64,000 bases of DNA, taken from assembly GCF_019844075.1 (NCBI RefSeq), contig NZ_CP081964.1, positions 62,001-126,000 on the forward strand, in the 5' to 3' direction. The notes under the pieces are model-generated. The model did not search any database. It had not been told where the DNA came from and worked only from the letters and a program-made list of their open reading frames with translations. The position numbers were made by a program, and so were the translations under genes. This DNA comes from Curtobacterium sp. TC1 (GTDB taxonomy: Bacteria; Actinomycetota; Actinomycetes; Actinomycetales; Microbacteriaceae). Positions 41,001 to 50,153 of this stretch are shown here, one piece after another; positions within the stretch are counted from its first letter, which is position 1, and each line of letters opens with the position of its first letter.

Positions 41001-42392
41001 GTGTCACTTCCCCCTGCCCCCGCGCTCGGGTCGACCAACGACCCCGGCCTCAAGTCCGCCATCGGCAAGGCGACCAAGCACCTCATGCCGATGCTCGTCA
41101 TCCTGTACTTCGTCGCGTTCCTCGACCGCACGAACGTCGGGTTCGCCGAAGAGGCCCTGAGCGTCGACCGCGGCATCTCCGACGCGGCGTTCGCCCTCGG
41201 CGCCGGCATCTTCTTCATCGGCTACGCGATCTTCGAGATCCCGTCGAACCTGCTGCTCAAGCGGTTCGGCGCCCGGTTCTGGCTCGCCCGCATCGCGGTC
41301 ACGTGGGGCATCGTCGCCGCGCTGTTCGCCTTCACGACGAACGACACGATGTTCATCGTCCTGCGGTTCATCCTCGGTGTGACCGAGGCGGGGCTGTTCC
41401 CGGGCGTGATCATGTACCTGTCCGAGTGGTTCCCGAACAAGGTGCGCGTGCGCATGTTCGCGATCTTCTACCTGGCGCAGCCGTTCTCGCAGATGATCGG
41501 CGCCCCGTTGTCCGGCGGACTGCTGAGCTTCGGTGACCAGGCGACCCCGTTCCACGGCTGGCAGGTCATGTTCTTCGGCGAGGGGATCCTCGCGGTGCTC
41601 GCCGGCATCGCGGCCCTGGTGTTCCTGACGAACAGTCCGCAGCAGGCGAAGTGGCTCGAACCGGGCGAGAAGGCGTCGCTCACCGCCGCCATGGAACGCG
41701 AGGACACCGCCCGAAGCGCGGACGGTCCGACGGGCATCTGGAAGGCCATGGCGAGCGGCCGGGTCTGGTACTTCACGATCATCTACTTCTGCCTGCAGGT
41801 CGCCGTGTACGGCACGACGTTCTACCTGCCGCAGCAGGTGTCCTCGCTGCTCGGGCAGGACGTCGGGTGGCAGGTCGGGCTCGTGACCGCGATCCCGTGG
41901 CTCGTCGGCCTCGTCGCCTGCTACCTGGTCGGGTCGAAGGCGGACTCCGTCGGTCGCCGCCGACGCTGGGGGACCATGTTCTACGTCACGACCGGCCTCT
42001 CGATCCTCGGCTCGGCCTGGGCCGGTGCGAACGGGCAACCGATCTTGGGCATCGTGTTCATCACGCTGGCGGTCGCGAGCTTCCTGGCCGTCGGTCCGAT
42101 CACCTGGGCGTACCCGACCGCGTTCCTCACCGGGGCGGCGGCCGCGGCGGGCATCGGCCTGATCAACTCGCTCGGCAACCTGGGCGGGTTCGTCGCCCCG
42201 ATCATGCGCACGGCGATCAACGAGGTGGTGCCGACCGACAGCGGTGCGTTCGGGATCGTCTCGCTCGGGGTCCTGGCGTTCGTCGCGGCGGTGATGATCT
42301 TCTGCACGAAGTTCTTCCGGGGGTCGAAGGCGGATGACCTCCTCGACACCTCGCATGTCCGCACCACGACGTCGAAGGAGACGAACGCGTGA
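41001..42392 (+). CDS. MFS transporter, anion:cation symporter (ACS) type
   Basis: The 463-residue protein has 12 membrane helices and the ACS family start 'MPMLVILYFVAFLDRTNVGFA', then 'IGYAIFEIPSNLLLKRFGARFW' and 'GVTEAGLFPGVIMYLSEWFP'. Relatives import tartrate, glucarate, hexuronates or phthalate. This supports an organic acid as the substrate of the operon. GTG 41001 follows AAGGAG; the stop overlaps the kinase start by 4 bases. Confidence 0.9.
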   Translation: MSLPPAPALGSTNDPGLKSAIGKATKHLMPMLVILYFVAFLDRTNVGFAEEALSVDRGISDAAFALGAGIFFIGYAIFEIPSNLLLKRFGARFWLARIAVTWGIVAALFAFTTNDTMFIVLRFILGVTEAGLFPGVIMYLSEWFPNKVRVRMFAIFYLAQPFSQMIGAPLSGGLLSFGDQATPFHGWQVMFFGEGILAVLAGIAALVFLTNSPQQAKWLEPGEKASLTAAMEREDTARSADGPTGIWKAMASGRVWYFTIIYFCLQVAVYGTTFYLPQQVSSLLGQDVGWQVGLVTAIPWLVGLVACYLVGSKADSVGRRRRWGTMFYVTTGLSILGSAWAGANGQPILGIVFITLAVASFLAVGPITWAYPTAFLTGAAAAAGIGLINSLGNLGGFVAPIMRTAINEVVPTDSGAFGIVSLGVLAFVAAVMIFCTKFFRGSKADDLLDTSHVRTTTSKETNA

Positions 42393-44095
42393 CCAGACTG
42401 TTCAACGACCCGGCGGACTTCGCCGACGAGGCGACCGACGGCTTCGTCGCCGCGAACGAGCGGTGGGTACGGAAGGTGCACGGCGGCGTCGCCCGCGCCA
42501 CCACCAGCCCCGACGGCACCGTCGGGGTCGTGATCGGTGGCGGCTCGGGCCACTACCCCGCGTTCGGCGGACTCGTCGGGCCGGGCCTGGCAGCCGGTGC
42601 CGCGATGGGCAACCTGTTCGCCAGTCCCAGCGCCCAGCAGGTGGCCGGTGTCGCCAGGGCCGCCGAGCACGGCGGCGGGGTGCTGCTGAGCTACGGCAAC
42701 TACGCCGGTGACGTCCTGAACTTCGACGCCGCGGCCCGAGCGCTCGAGGCCGACGGCATCCCGGTCCGCACCGTCCGCGTCACCGACGACGTGGTGAGTG
42801 CGCCCGCGGACCGCGCGCAGGAACGCCGCGGCATCGCGGGTGACCTCTGCGTCTTCAAGGTCGCCGGTGCCGCCGCCGAGCAGGGCCGCAGCCTCGACGA
42901 GGTCACGGCCGTCGCCGAGCGCGCCAACGAGCGCACGCGGTCGTTCGGCGTCGCGTTCTCCGGGTGCTTTCTGCCCGGTGCCGACGAACCCCTGTTCACG
43001 GTGCCCGAGGGCCGGATGGCCATCGGCATGGGCATCCACGGCGAACGGGGGATCGACGAGACGGACGTGCCCACCGCGGACGGCCTGGCCGAGCTGCTGG
43101 TGTCCCGTCTGCTCGGAGAACTGCCCGACGGCGTGACACTCAAGGGCCAGCGCGTCGTCCCGATCCTGAACGGGCTGGGCAGCGTCAAGTACGAGGAGCT
43201 CTTCGTCGTCTACCGCTCGGTGCAGCAGCGGTTGGCCGACGCCGGGGTCGTCATCGTGGAGCCCGAGGTCGGCGAACTCGTCACGAGCTTCGACATGGCC
43301 GGCGTCTCGCTCACCCTGTTCTGGCTCGACGACGAGCTCGAGGAACTGTGGGCAGCACCCGCGGACACCCCCGCCTACCGCAAGGGTGGCGCCGTCCCGC
43401 AGGAACGCGTCGACCCCTCCACCGTCGAAGCGGACGCCGAGGCGGTCGCCATCGGCGCAGCGAGCGACGACTCGCGAGCGGTGGGCGAGCAGGTCGCAGC
43501 CGGCTTCGCCGCCGTCCGCGCGCTCCTCGACGAGCACGCCGACGAACTCGGACGCATCGACGCCGTCGCGGGCGACGGCGACCACGGTATCGGCATGCAG
43601 CGGGGGTCGCACGCCGCAGCGGCTGCGGCTGCGGACGCAGTAACCGGCGGCGCCGGTGTCGGTACCGTCCTGCGGATCGCCGCAGACGCCTGGTCCGACA
43701 AGGCGGGTGGAACGTCCGGTGCGATCTGGGGGGCCGCCCTGGAGGCACTGGGTCGCGTCCTCGGGGACGACGAGCGCCCGTCAGCCGCCTCGGTCCAGAG
43801 CGCGGTGCACGCCGCCACCGAGGCCGTCCTCGCGTTCGGCGCGACCGTCGGCGACAAGACCATGGTGGACGCGCTCGTACCGTTCGACGAGGTGCTGCGC
43901 ACCCGGATCGACGCGGGAGCGTCGCTCGGAGAGGCCTGGACGGACGCCGTCAGCGCCGCCCGCGAGGCCGCCGACGCCACCGCCTCGCTCGTGCCGAAGA
44001 TGGGCAGGGCCCGCACCCACGCCGAGCAGGCCGTCGGCACCCCGGATCCCGGCGCGGTGTCGTTCGCCCTGATCGTGGAGACCGTCGCACCGTGA
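42389..44095 (+). CDS. Dihydroxyacetone/erythrulose kinase, fused DhaK-DhaL
   Basis: The 568-residue protein joins a DhaK domain (residues 1 to about 330) and a DhaL domain (about 365-565). DhaK has the GGGSGHYPAF glycine loop and GMGIHGERG with His217, the residue that binds the carbonyl of the substrate covalently. DhaL has the nucleotide/metal motif GDGDHG (395-400) and 'GGTSGAIWGAAL'. The fused form uses ATP directly, unlike the PTS type. Substrates in the family are dihydroxyacetone, L- or D-erythrulose. The TIM-like isomerase next to it is the usual partner for L-erythrulose kinase (LerK) but also fits dihydroxyacetone phosphate. Confidence 0.9.
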   Translation: MTRLFNDPADFADEATDGFVAANERWVRKVHGGVARATTSPDGTVGVVIGGGSGHYPAFGGLVGPGLAAGAAMGNLFASPSAQQVAGVARAAEHGGGVLLSYGNYAGDVLNFDAAARALEADGIPVRTVRVTDDVVSAPADRAQERRGIAGDLCVFKVAGAAAEQGRSLDEVTAVAERANERTRSFGVAFSGCFLPGADEPLFTVPEGRMAIGMGIHGERGIDETDVPTADGLAELLVSRLLGELPDGVTLKGQRVVPILNGLGSVKYEELFVVYRSVQQRLADAGVVIVEPEVGELVTSFDMAGVSLTLFWLDDELEELWAAPADTPAYRKGGAVPQERVDPSTVEADAEAVAIGAASDDSRAVGEQVAAGFAAVRALLDEHADELGRIDAVAGDGDHGIGMQRGSHAAAAAAADAVTGGAGVGTVLRIAADAWSDKAGGTSGAIWGAALEALGRVLGDDERPSAASVQSAVHAATEAVLAFGATVGDKTMVDALVPFDEVLRTRIDAGASLGEAWTDAVSAAREAADATASLVPKMGRARTHAEQAVGTPDPGAVSFALIVETVAP

Positions 44096-44856
44096 TCACC
44101 ATCGGGGTGTCGCTGAAGACGTACTTCTCGCACGCCCGGACCCTGGAGTGGGCCGGAGCCGTCGCCGAGATCGCCCGGCGGCACCCCGCGACGCGGTCGG
44201 GAGCGGCGACGCTGTTCGTGGCGCCGACGTTCCCGGCGCTCGTACCCGTGCGCGATGTGCTCTCCGGGTCGGGAGTGCTCCTCGCCGCGCAGGACCTGTC
44301 GTGGGCCGACGAGGGAGCGTTCACCGGCGAGGTCTCCGGCACCGAACTGCGGGAGATCGGGGTCGACCTGGTCGAGATCGGGCACGCGGAGCGACGCTCC
44401 CTGTTCCACGAGGACGACGCGACCGTCACCGCGAAGGTGCACGCGGCCTTCCGCAACCACCTGCGTCCGCTCCTCTGCGTCGGGGAGACGACCCCGTCCT
44501 CCCGATCGGGTGCAGCGGAAGCCGTGGCGGAGGTGACCGCGCAGCTCGACCGCGGTGTCTCGACTGCCATCGCTGACGGACTCGCCGGGGCGCTGACCGT
44601 CGCCTACGAACCGGTGTGGGCCATCGGCGCTCCCGCGCCGGCGCCGGACGACCACATCGTCGCGGTGCTCGCGGGGATCGAGCAGCACCTCGCCACGCGG
44701 CCCGAGCTGCGCGGGAGCACCGTCCTGTACGGGGGCAGCGCCGGGCCCGGTCTGCTCACCCGGGGTGCCGGACGGATCAGCGGCCTGTTCCTCGGTCGGT
44801 TCGCGCACGACCCGGCTGCGGTCGAGGCGATCCTCGACGAGGTCGCAGCGGGCTAG
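44092..44856 (+). CDS. Triose-phosphate-isomerase-family protein (possible erythrulose-1-phosphate isomerase)
   Basis: The 254-residue protein has the complete TIM catalytic set: Lys9 (SLKTYF), His98 (EIGHAERR) and Glu173 (YEPVWAIG), with the flexible loop just after. The usual N-x-K of housekeeping TIM is replaced by S-L-K, and the phosphate-binding end 'YGGSAGPG...GLFLGRFA' is also changed, as in L-erythrulose-1-phosphate isomerases (LerI/EryH). GTG 44092 overlaps the kinase stop. It is probably not the housekeeping tpiA. Its end overlaps the convergent response regulator gene by 4 bases. Confidence 0.85.
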   Translation: MITIGVSLKTYFSHARTLEWAGAVAEIARRHPATRSGAATLFVAPTFPALVPVRDVLSGSGVLLAAQDLSWADEGAFTGEVSGTELREIGVDLVEIGHAERRSLFHEDDATVTAKVHAAFRNHLRPLLCVGETTPSSRSGAAEAVAEVTAQLDRGVSTAIADGLAGALTVAYEPVWAIGAPAPAPDDHIVAVLAGIEQHLATRPELRGSTVLYGGSAGPGLLTRGAGRISGLFLGRFAHDPAAVEAILDEVAAG

Positions 44857-45527
44857 GACCCGTCACGGGTGCCCGCCAGCCCGTGGTCGTGCGCGTAGAC
44901 CACGAGCTGCACGCGGTCCCGCAGCGAGAGCTTGCCGAGGATGCTCGAGATCTGGGTCTTCACGGTCGACTCGGTGACGTACTCCTTCGTCGCGATCTCG
45001 GCGTTCGAGAGCCCGCGCGACGCCCAGCCGAACACCACCCGCTCCCGCTCGGTCAGCGCCTGGAACTCGGACGGCTGCGGAGCCGGTGCCCTGGCGACGT
45101 CGGCCCCGAACAACTGCGCGAGGTCGTTCGGCGCGATGACGGAGCTGCCCTCGTGCACCGCCCGGACCGCAGCGAACAGGAACGTCGGAGTGGCGTCCTT
45201 GAGCAGGAAGCCGCTCGCGCCGAGCCGGATCGCGGTCGCGGCGGCGGGGTCGAGGCCGAACGTGGTGAGCACCACGACGCGGGGGAGCGGCCCCTCGACG
45301 GCGCCGGAGAACAGCTGACGAACGGTCTCGACGCCGTCCATGCCGGCCATCCGCATGTCGAGCAGCATCACGTCGGGTCGGAGCTCCCGGATGCGGTCGA
45401 GGGCCTCGGCGCCGTCGGAGGCCTCGCCCACCACGTGCATGTCGTCCTGGGCGTCGAGCACCACGCGCAGACCGGCGCGGAACAGCGCCTGGTCGTCGGT
45501 GAGCAGGATCCTGATCGGTTCGGTCAT
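44853..45527 (-). CDS. NarL/LuxR-type response regulator
   Basis: The 224-residue protein has a receiver domain with Asp11-Asp12, phospho-acceptor Asp57 (LLDMRM) and the Lys of FLLKDA, and a C-terminal LuxR helix-turn-helix ('LTERERVVFGWASRGLSNAEIATKEYVTESTVKTQISSIL'). Its start overlaps the stop of the histidine kinase gene (ATGA), so the pair is co-translated. The target genes are not evident from the window. Confidence 0.93.
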   Translation of the reverse strand: MTEPIRILLTDDQALFRAGLRVVLDAQDDMHVVGEASDGAEALDRIRELRPDVMLLDMRMAGMDGVETVRQLFSGAVEGPLPRVVVLTTFGLDPAAATAIRLGASGFLLKDATPTFLFAAVRAVHEGSSVIAPNDLAQLFGADVARAPAPQPSEFQALTERERVVFGWASRGLSNAEIATKEYVTESTVKTQISSILGKLSLRDRVQLVVYAHDHGLAGTRDGS

Positions 45528-46735
45528 CGGACGGGTCCCCCTTGGACGTCGAACGGGATGCGGGCGCGTGCGGCGAACACGTCGTCCAGCGCGGCGGCGT
45601 CGAACGACCCGCCGAGTGCGGTGAGGCGGGTGTGCATGCCGTCGATCCCCCGGCCGGAGCCACCGGTGGTGCCGTCACCCACGACGTTCTCGACCTCGAG
45701 CACGACGTCGGCGCTCCGCCAGGTCTCTCGGACCACGACGGGCAGCCCCGGTGCGCCGTGCCGGAGTGCGTTGGTCAGCATCTCCTGCAGCACGCGTCGG
45801 GCCGCCGTGCCGGTGTCCGGCCGGAGCGGGACCGGGACGCCACGCACCGTGCGGTCGACGTCGACACCGGCCTCGCGGATGCCCTGCACGATCTCCTCGA
45901 GCGAGCCGGGGTCGGTCGTCTCCCCGGAGCCGTCGATGTGCCCGAGGACCTGCCGGACCTCGACCAGCGAGCTGCGGGCGGTGCTGGCGATGGTGGCACT
46001 GACCTCGCGGATGCGGGTCTCGTCGGCCAGGAACGGCACCGAGTCGGCCTGGGCGATGATCACCGCGAGCGAGTGGCCGACGACGTCGTGCACGTCGCGG
46101 GCGATGTCCGCGCGGATGCGCTCGGACTCCGCGACGTCGATGGCGCGGGTGGCGGTGGCCTCGGCCTCGGTGGCGACGGCCTCGGCGCGCGACGCGGCAG
46201 CCTCGGCATCGGCGCGGCGGACGGATTCGCGGTCGCGCGACCGGAAGGCCCGGACGGCGACCCCGCCCGCCCACACCCCGAGGAGCGCGGCGACCGGTGC
46301 GGCCATCGCGAGGAACGCCTGGTCGCGGGGGCCGTTGAGCAGCACCAGGTACCGGAAGCCGGTGACGGCGAGGTAGAACGTCGCGCCGATGCCCGCGACG
46401 AGCGCGAGCACTCCGGAGAGGATGACCTCGGTCCGGGTGCCGACCACGGCCGCGGTGCCGATGACGACGAAGATGGCGAGGTCGACGAGTGACGGGCGCT
46501 CGCCGCCGCCCACCTGGATGATCCCGAGGACGACCACCATCAGCATCGCCGCCGACGGGGAGACCCGACGCAGGGCGATCGCGCCGGCGGCGGCGACCAC
46601 CGCGAAGAAGCTCGCGTGCTCGAGCTCGACCTCGATCGGCAGCAGGAAGACGAACGCCGCCAGGACCGCCCACGCCACGTCGACGACGATCGAACGGGTG
46701 GCGAGCGGCCGGATGAACGTGCGCCGGTCCGTCAC
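45524..46735 (-). CDS. Sensor histidine kinase (HisKA_3 type)
   Basis: The 403-residue protein has an N-terminal block of about five membrane helices (residues 15-165), an Ala/Glu-rich coiled linker (170-205), the HisKA_3 dimerisation box with phospho-acceptor His216 (RDVHDVVGHSLA), and an ATPase domain with the N-box-like 'LQEMLTNALRHG' and 'GRGIDGMHTRL'. There is no large extracellular sensor, so it probably senses a membrane signal. It pairs with the response regulator downstream. Confidence 0.92.
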   Translation of the reverse strand: MTDRRTFIRPLATRSIVVDVAWAVLAAFVFLLPIEVELEHASFFAVVAAAGAIALRRVSPSAAMLMVVVLGIIQVGGGERPSLVDLAIFVVIGTAAVVGTRTEVILSGVLALVAGIGATFYLAVTGFRYLVLLNGPRDQAFLAMAAPVAALLGVWAGGVAVRAFRSRDRESVRRADAEAAASRAEAVATEAEATATRAIDVAESERIRADIARDVHDVVGHSLAVIIAQADSVPFLADETRIREVSATIASTARSSLVEVRQVLGHIDGSGETTDPGSLEEIVQGIREAGVDVDRTVRGVPVPLRPDTGTAARRVLQEMLTNALRHGAPGLPVVVRETWRSADVVLEVENVVGDGTTGGSGRGIDGMHTRLTALGGSFDAAALDDVFAARARIPFDVQGGPVR

Positions 46736-46781
46736 GGCTCGATCATCGCATGCCGCCCGCGTCGGGCGGCGTGCGCCGACG

Positions 46782-46883
46782 TCACGCGCCCGGGGTCATG
46801 GCGGCGAGGGCGATGACGGTGGTGGCGACGATCGCGGCACAGAGCAGCAGCGTGGCGATGGTGTGTTTCGTCGAGGACTCCAT
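46782..46883 (-). CDS. Possible 33-residue membrane peptide
   Basis: The frame reads MESSTKHTIATLLLC, then a single hydrophobic helix rich in Ala, Val and Thr. No strong ribosome site was seen. It lies between the sensor kinase promoter and the epoxide hydrolase gene. It could be real or chance. Confidence 0.35.
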   Translation of the reverse strand: MESSTKHTIATLLLCAAIVATTVIALAAMTPGA

Positions 46884-47013
46884 GTCACCAGACTCGCGGT
46901 CAGGAGTCCCCGGGGGCATCGGGCGCAGGGGCGAAGCGCTTCGTCCCTGCGGGTGAAGCTCCGCCGGGACCTCCACGCGATCGGTGTCGGTGCATGGCCG
47001 TAGCGTTCGGCGC

Positions 47014-48177
47014 ATGCGCCCGTTCCGCCTGCAGGTGTCCGCTGACGACCTCGACGATCTCCACCGGCGCCTCCGAGACGCCCGCATGCCCGACCCGGTC
47101 GGCGGGGCCGCGTCTGAGAGTGCACTGTCGCTGGATCGGCTCGGGGGACTCCGCGATCACTGGAGGAACGGGTTCGATTGGCGACGGATCGAAGCCGAAC
47201 TCGCGGCGGTCGACCAGTACGAGGTCGACGTCGACGGGCAACGGCTGCACTTCGCCTACCTGCGCGCCAGCGGTTCGGCGACGGTGCGGACACCCGTCAT
47301 CGCCGTCCACGGCTGGCCGTACTCCTTCGTGGAGATGCTGCCCCTTGCTCATGACCTCGCCAGCCGCACCGTCGACCTCGGGAACGGGCGCACCATGGGC
47401 TTCGACGTCGTGGTGCCGTCGCTGCCCGGATTCGGGCCGTCGACGCCGCTCGCCGATCGGCCGTTCACCGGGCCGGTCGTCGCTCAGCTGTTCCACGGGC
47501 TCATGACGGACGTGCTCGGCCACCCTCGGTACGTCACCTACGGTGAAGACGTCGGTTCGACCACGAGCGACTGGTTGGCTGCGCTGTTCCCGGAATCGAC
47601 CATCGGTTTGTTCGCGACGCACGCCGCGTTCCCGCCGCCGTCCCGAGCGCAGGACCTGACCGATGCAGAGTCTTCCTGGCTCCGGCGGCACGATGCAGCG
47701 TGGGCGCGCGGCCTGGGGTACGCCCGCGTCCAGGCCACGCGCCCCGAGATCCTCGCCGCCGCGTTGAACGACTCGCCGCTCGGTCTCGCGGCCTGGATCA
47801 TCGAGAAGCTGCTGGCCTGGTCCGGTGCAGGGACGTGGTGGACCGACGACGAATTCCTCCGCACGGTCTCGTTGTACTGGTTCACGAGGAGCGTCGGAGC
47901 GTCGTTCCGTCCGTACCTCGACTTCCCGCAACAGCCGGAGTTGCCGGCCATCGACGTCCCGGTCGCCGTGGCGGTCCAGACCGGAGAGCGCGGCCTGCCG
48001 CGGTCGTACGTTGCGCGGACGTACCGAGACATCCGCAGCTGGCGCGACCTCGATCACGGTGCGCACTTCACCGCTTGGCAGGTGCCGGGCACCGTTGCAG
48101 AAGCGATCGCGGCATTCGCAGCCGACGTCGCGGGCAACGAGCACGATCACGTCAGCGTGGACGCCTCGGCGTGGTGA
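47014..48177 (+). CDS. Epoxide hydrolase (EHN plus alpha/beta-hydrolase)
   Basis: The 387-residue enzyme has the N-terminal EHN domain (about 1-100, 'FRLQVSADDLDDLHRRLRDAR', 'GFDWRRIEAELA') and an alpha/beta-hydrolase domain. HGWP (99-102) is the oxyanion motif of epoxide hydrolases. The nucleophile is Asp179 in GEDVGS, and the catalytic His351 lies in DHGAHFTAW. It opens epoxides with water. ATG 47014 gives the usual N-terminus; a GTG at 46984 is possible. Its 3' end overlaps the convergent membrane-protein gene by 26 bases. Confidence 0.9.
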   Translation: MRPFRLQVSADDLDDLHRRLRDARMPDPVGGAASESALSLDRLGGLRDHWRNGFDWRRIEAELAAVDQYEVDVDGQRLHFAYLRASGSATVRTPVIAVHGWPYSFVEMLPLAHDLASRTVDLGNGRTMGFDVVVPSLPGFGPSTPLADRPFTGPVVAQLFHGLMTDVLGHPRYVTYGEDVGSTTSDWLAALFPESTIGLFATHAAFPPPSRAQDLTDAESSWLRRHDAAWARGLGYARVQATRPEILAAALNDSPLGLAAWIIEKLLAWSGAGTWWTDDEFLRTVSLYWFTRSVGASFRPYLDFPQQPELPAIDVPVAVAVQTGERGLPRSYVARTYRDIRSWRDLDHGAHFTAWQVPGTVAEAIAAFAADVAGNEHDHVSVDASAW

Positions 48178-48652
48178 GGAATGCGATCCACGACAGGACG
48201 GCACTCGTGAGCAGCCCGAGGTGGATCAGTGTGTGCTGGACGTCGGGGACGACAGGATGGTCCGAGACGGGCGGCAGGAGGCGCAGGTTCCCCGAGTACT
48301 CGGCTTCGTAGGTCTCGGGCGTCACCTCGCCCGAGGCAGCACCGGAGAAGTAGGGCACCCACCAGTTGTTCAGTGCGGCGACGGTGACCGAGGAAAACCA
48401 CACGGCTGCGGCGAGTTTCGGCCATCTCGAGCGACGCGCCACGCAGGAGGCCATGACGATGCCGGCTGCACCGTGGATCACGGTCGACGGAAGCCTGTCG
48501 TGCGGCGCGGAGTGGTCGATGTTGCGGTTCAGCGGCGTCGGCAGCCAATCCATGAGGACCATGAAGGTCGTCGTCGTCGCGATCGCCACCACGGCGGCCG
48601 TCGTCACGGACGTCGCGCTCGCTCCGCCGCGGGTTCGTCGACCGATCCCCAT
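48152..48652 (-). CDS. Multi-pass membrane protein of unknown function
   Basis: The 166-residue protein has about four membrane helices (near 13-32, 55-70, 78-95, 140-160) and an aromatic, acidic outside loop ('NNWWVPYFSGAASGEVTPETYEAEY'). It follows GAGGGGAAG before ATG 48652. The family was not recognised. Confidence 0.65.
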   Translation of the reverse strand: MGIGRRTRGGASATSVTTAAVVAIATTTTFMVLMDWLPTPLNRNIDHSAPHDRLPSTVIHGAAGIVMASCVARRSRWPKLAAAVWFSSVTVAALNNWWVPYFSGAASGEVTPETYEAEYSGNLRLLPPVSDHPVVPDVQHTLIHLGLLTSAVLSWIAFLTTPRRPR

Positions 48653-48772
48653 CCGTTCTTCCCCTCTGCACGCCACGCGCTGCGGCCGATCCCTCGTCAG
48701 CCGGGGCAACTGTAACGCGACCCGGCCGAGGCCGACGATGCGCCAGCACGGCACAGCGACCCCGATCCGGGA

Positions 48773-49459
48773 TCAGACGACGACGGACCCCCGCTGGCGG
48801 TGCGCGATCGAGACGGACTCGCCGGACACCGCGATCAGCGGCGACGACAGGAAGGCGATGAGGTCGGCGATCTGCTGCGGGGTCGAGTCGCCGGGGCCTC
48901 CTTGGCGGACCTCGGCGGACGGGGTGTCCGTCACCGTGCCGGGGTTGACGACGTTCACCGTGACCCCGGTCCCCGCCACGTCGTCGGCCAGGTTCTTCGC
49001 GATGACGCTCACCGCCGTGTTCCGGAGCGACGCCGTGATGTTGCCGGAGAAGTAGGCGTTCTGCCCGCTCACGACGACCACGCGGCCGAACCCGGCCTCG
49101 CGCTGCGCGGGGAGCACGGCGTTCGCGACCCGGAGGAACCCGAGGGCCTTGCCGTCGATCGCGTCGAGGACCTGCGCGGGGTCGGACTTCCGGGCCGGGT
49201 CGAGGGTGCTCGCACTCGGTGCTGCGGTCACGACGAGCACGTCGATGCGCCCGTGCCGCTCGAGGACGGCGGCGATGCCCGCGTCCACCGAGTCCTGCGA
49301 GGCGGTGTCGATCGACACGCTGCCGTCGGAGTCCTCCGCGCTGCGGGACGCGACGACGACGGTCGCTCCCTCGGCCCGGAGGCGGTCGGCGACTGCGGCA
49401 CCGATGTACCCCTTGCCTCCGACGACGAGTGCGACACGGTTCTTGAGTTCGAGGTCCAC
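48773..49459 (-). CDS. SDR-fold protein with altered catalytic motif
   Basis: The 228-residue protein has a short-chain dehydrogenase fold: glycine motif GGKGYIGAAV near residue 14, VTAAPSAS in place of NNAG, and a VNVVNPGTV segment. The catalytic Ser is in VVSGQN and a Tyr follows soon after, but the usual YxxxK is not present (an Arg-Asn pair, SLRNTAV, stands where Lys is expected). It may use another proton path or be an atypical, non-oxidoreductase SDR. Confidence 0.75.
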   Translation of the reverse strand: MDLELKNRVALVVGGKGYIGAAVADRLRAEGATVVVASRSAEDSDGSVSIDTASQDSVDAGIAAVLERHGRIDVLVVTAAPSASTLDPARKSDPAQVLDAIDGKALGFLRVANAVLPAQREAGFGRVVVVSGQNAYFSGNITASLRNTAVSVIAKNLADDVAGTGVTVNVVNPGTVTDTPSAEVRQGGPGDSTPQQIADLIAFLSSPLIAVSGESVSIAHRQRGSVVV

Positions 49460-49502
49460 GCGCCCACGCTATGCCGGGCCCGCGCCGCTGTCCGCGAGCC
49501 GG

Positions 49503-50153
49503 TCACCCGAGCAGCGGTTCGAGCCGCGTCACCGCCCGGCGCAGGTGCACGAGCGCGTCGCCCGGCGACGACACCCGGGCCGCCGGCGCCGACAGGGTCA
49601 GCCCGGCCACGAGTTCTCCGCGTTCCCCGCGGACGGGGAGCGCCAGGCACCCGAACCCCGCCGTGAACGCGCCGACCTGGTGCACCGGGCCGAGGCCGCC
49701 CTCGGCGTGCAGCCGCCCCATCGCGCTCGACCCGGGTGTCGCCCGCAGTGCGGCCTCGTCGAGCAGGGGGAAGTCCGGGTCCACGTCGATGTCGCGCACG
49801 CCGGCGACGTCGTAGCGCGCCAGGTGCACGCCGGCCCGGACGGCGGATCGGACGTCGGCGAGCACCGACCGCACGGCACGGGGGAGCGGTGCGAGTGCCG
49901 GAGCCGCCGACACCCCGGCCAGGTCGGCGACCTTGTGGCCGAGGGCGAAGCCGCGCAGGTCGGGGAGTCGGACGAGGTACTCGTCCTCGACGAGCAGCGT
50001 GATGAGCCGGTAGGTGGTGGCCCGCGGCATCCCGAGGGCCTCCGAGATCTGCTGGGCGGTGACGCCCGGTCCCGCGTGCGCGGCGGCCTCCAGCACCGCG
50101 AGGGCGTTCTGGATCGCCTTCGGCTGCCGTGCGCGGAGTCCGGGTTCGCTCAC
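49503..50153 (-). CDS. IclR-type regulator of the amine locus
   Basis: The 216-residue protein has the IclR winged helix ('ALAVLEAAAHAG', 'AQQISEALGMPRATTYRLITLLVEDEYLV') and a somewhat short effector domain ('GFGCLALPVRGERGELVAGLTLSAP'). GTG 50153 overlaps the stop of the permease upstream (GTGA), so permease and regulator are made together. The divergent permease/amine-oxidase genes are likely targets. Confidence 0.85.
   Translation of the reverse strand: MSEPGLRARQPKAIQNALAVLEAAAHAGPGVTAQQISEALGMPRATTYRLITLLVEDEYLVRLPDLRGFALGHKVADLAGVSAAPALAPLPRAVRSVLADVRSAVRAGVHLARYDVAGVRDIDVDPDFPLLDEAALRATPGSSAMGRLHAEGGLGPVHQVGAFTAGFGCLALPVRGERGELVAGLTLSAPAARVSSPGDALVHLRRAVTRLEPLLG

Noticed and set aside
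41004..42356. 450-codon minus-strand frame over the MFS gene
   Set aside because: It is antisense to twelve clear membrane helices; composition is that of a shadow.
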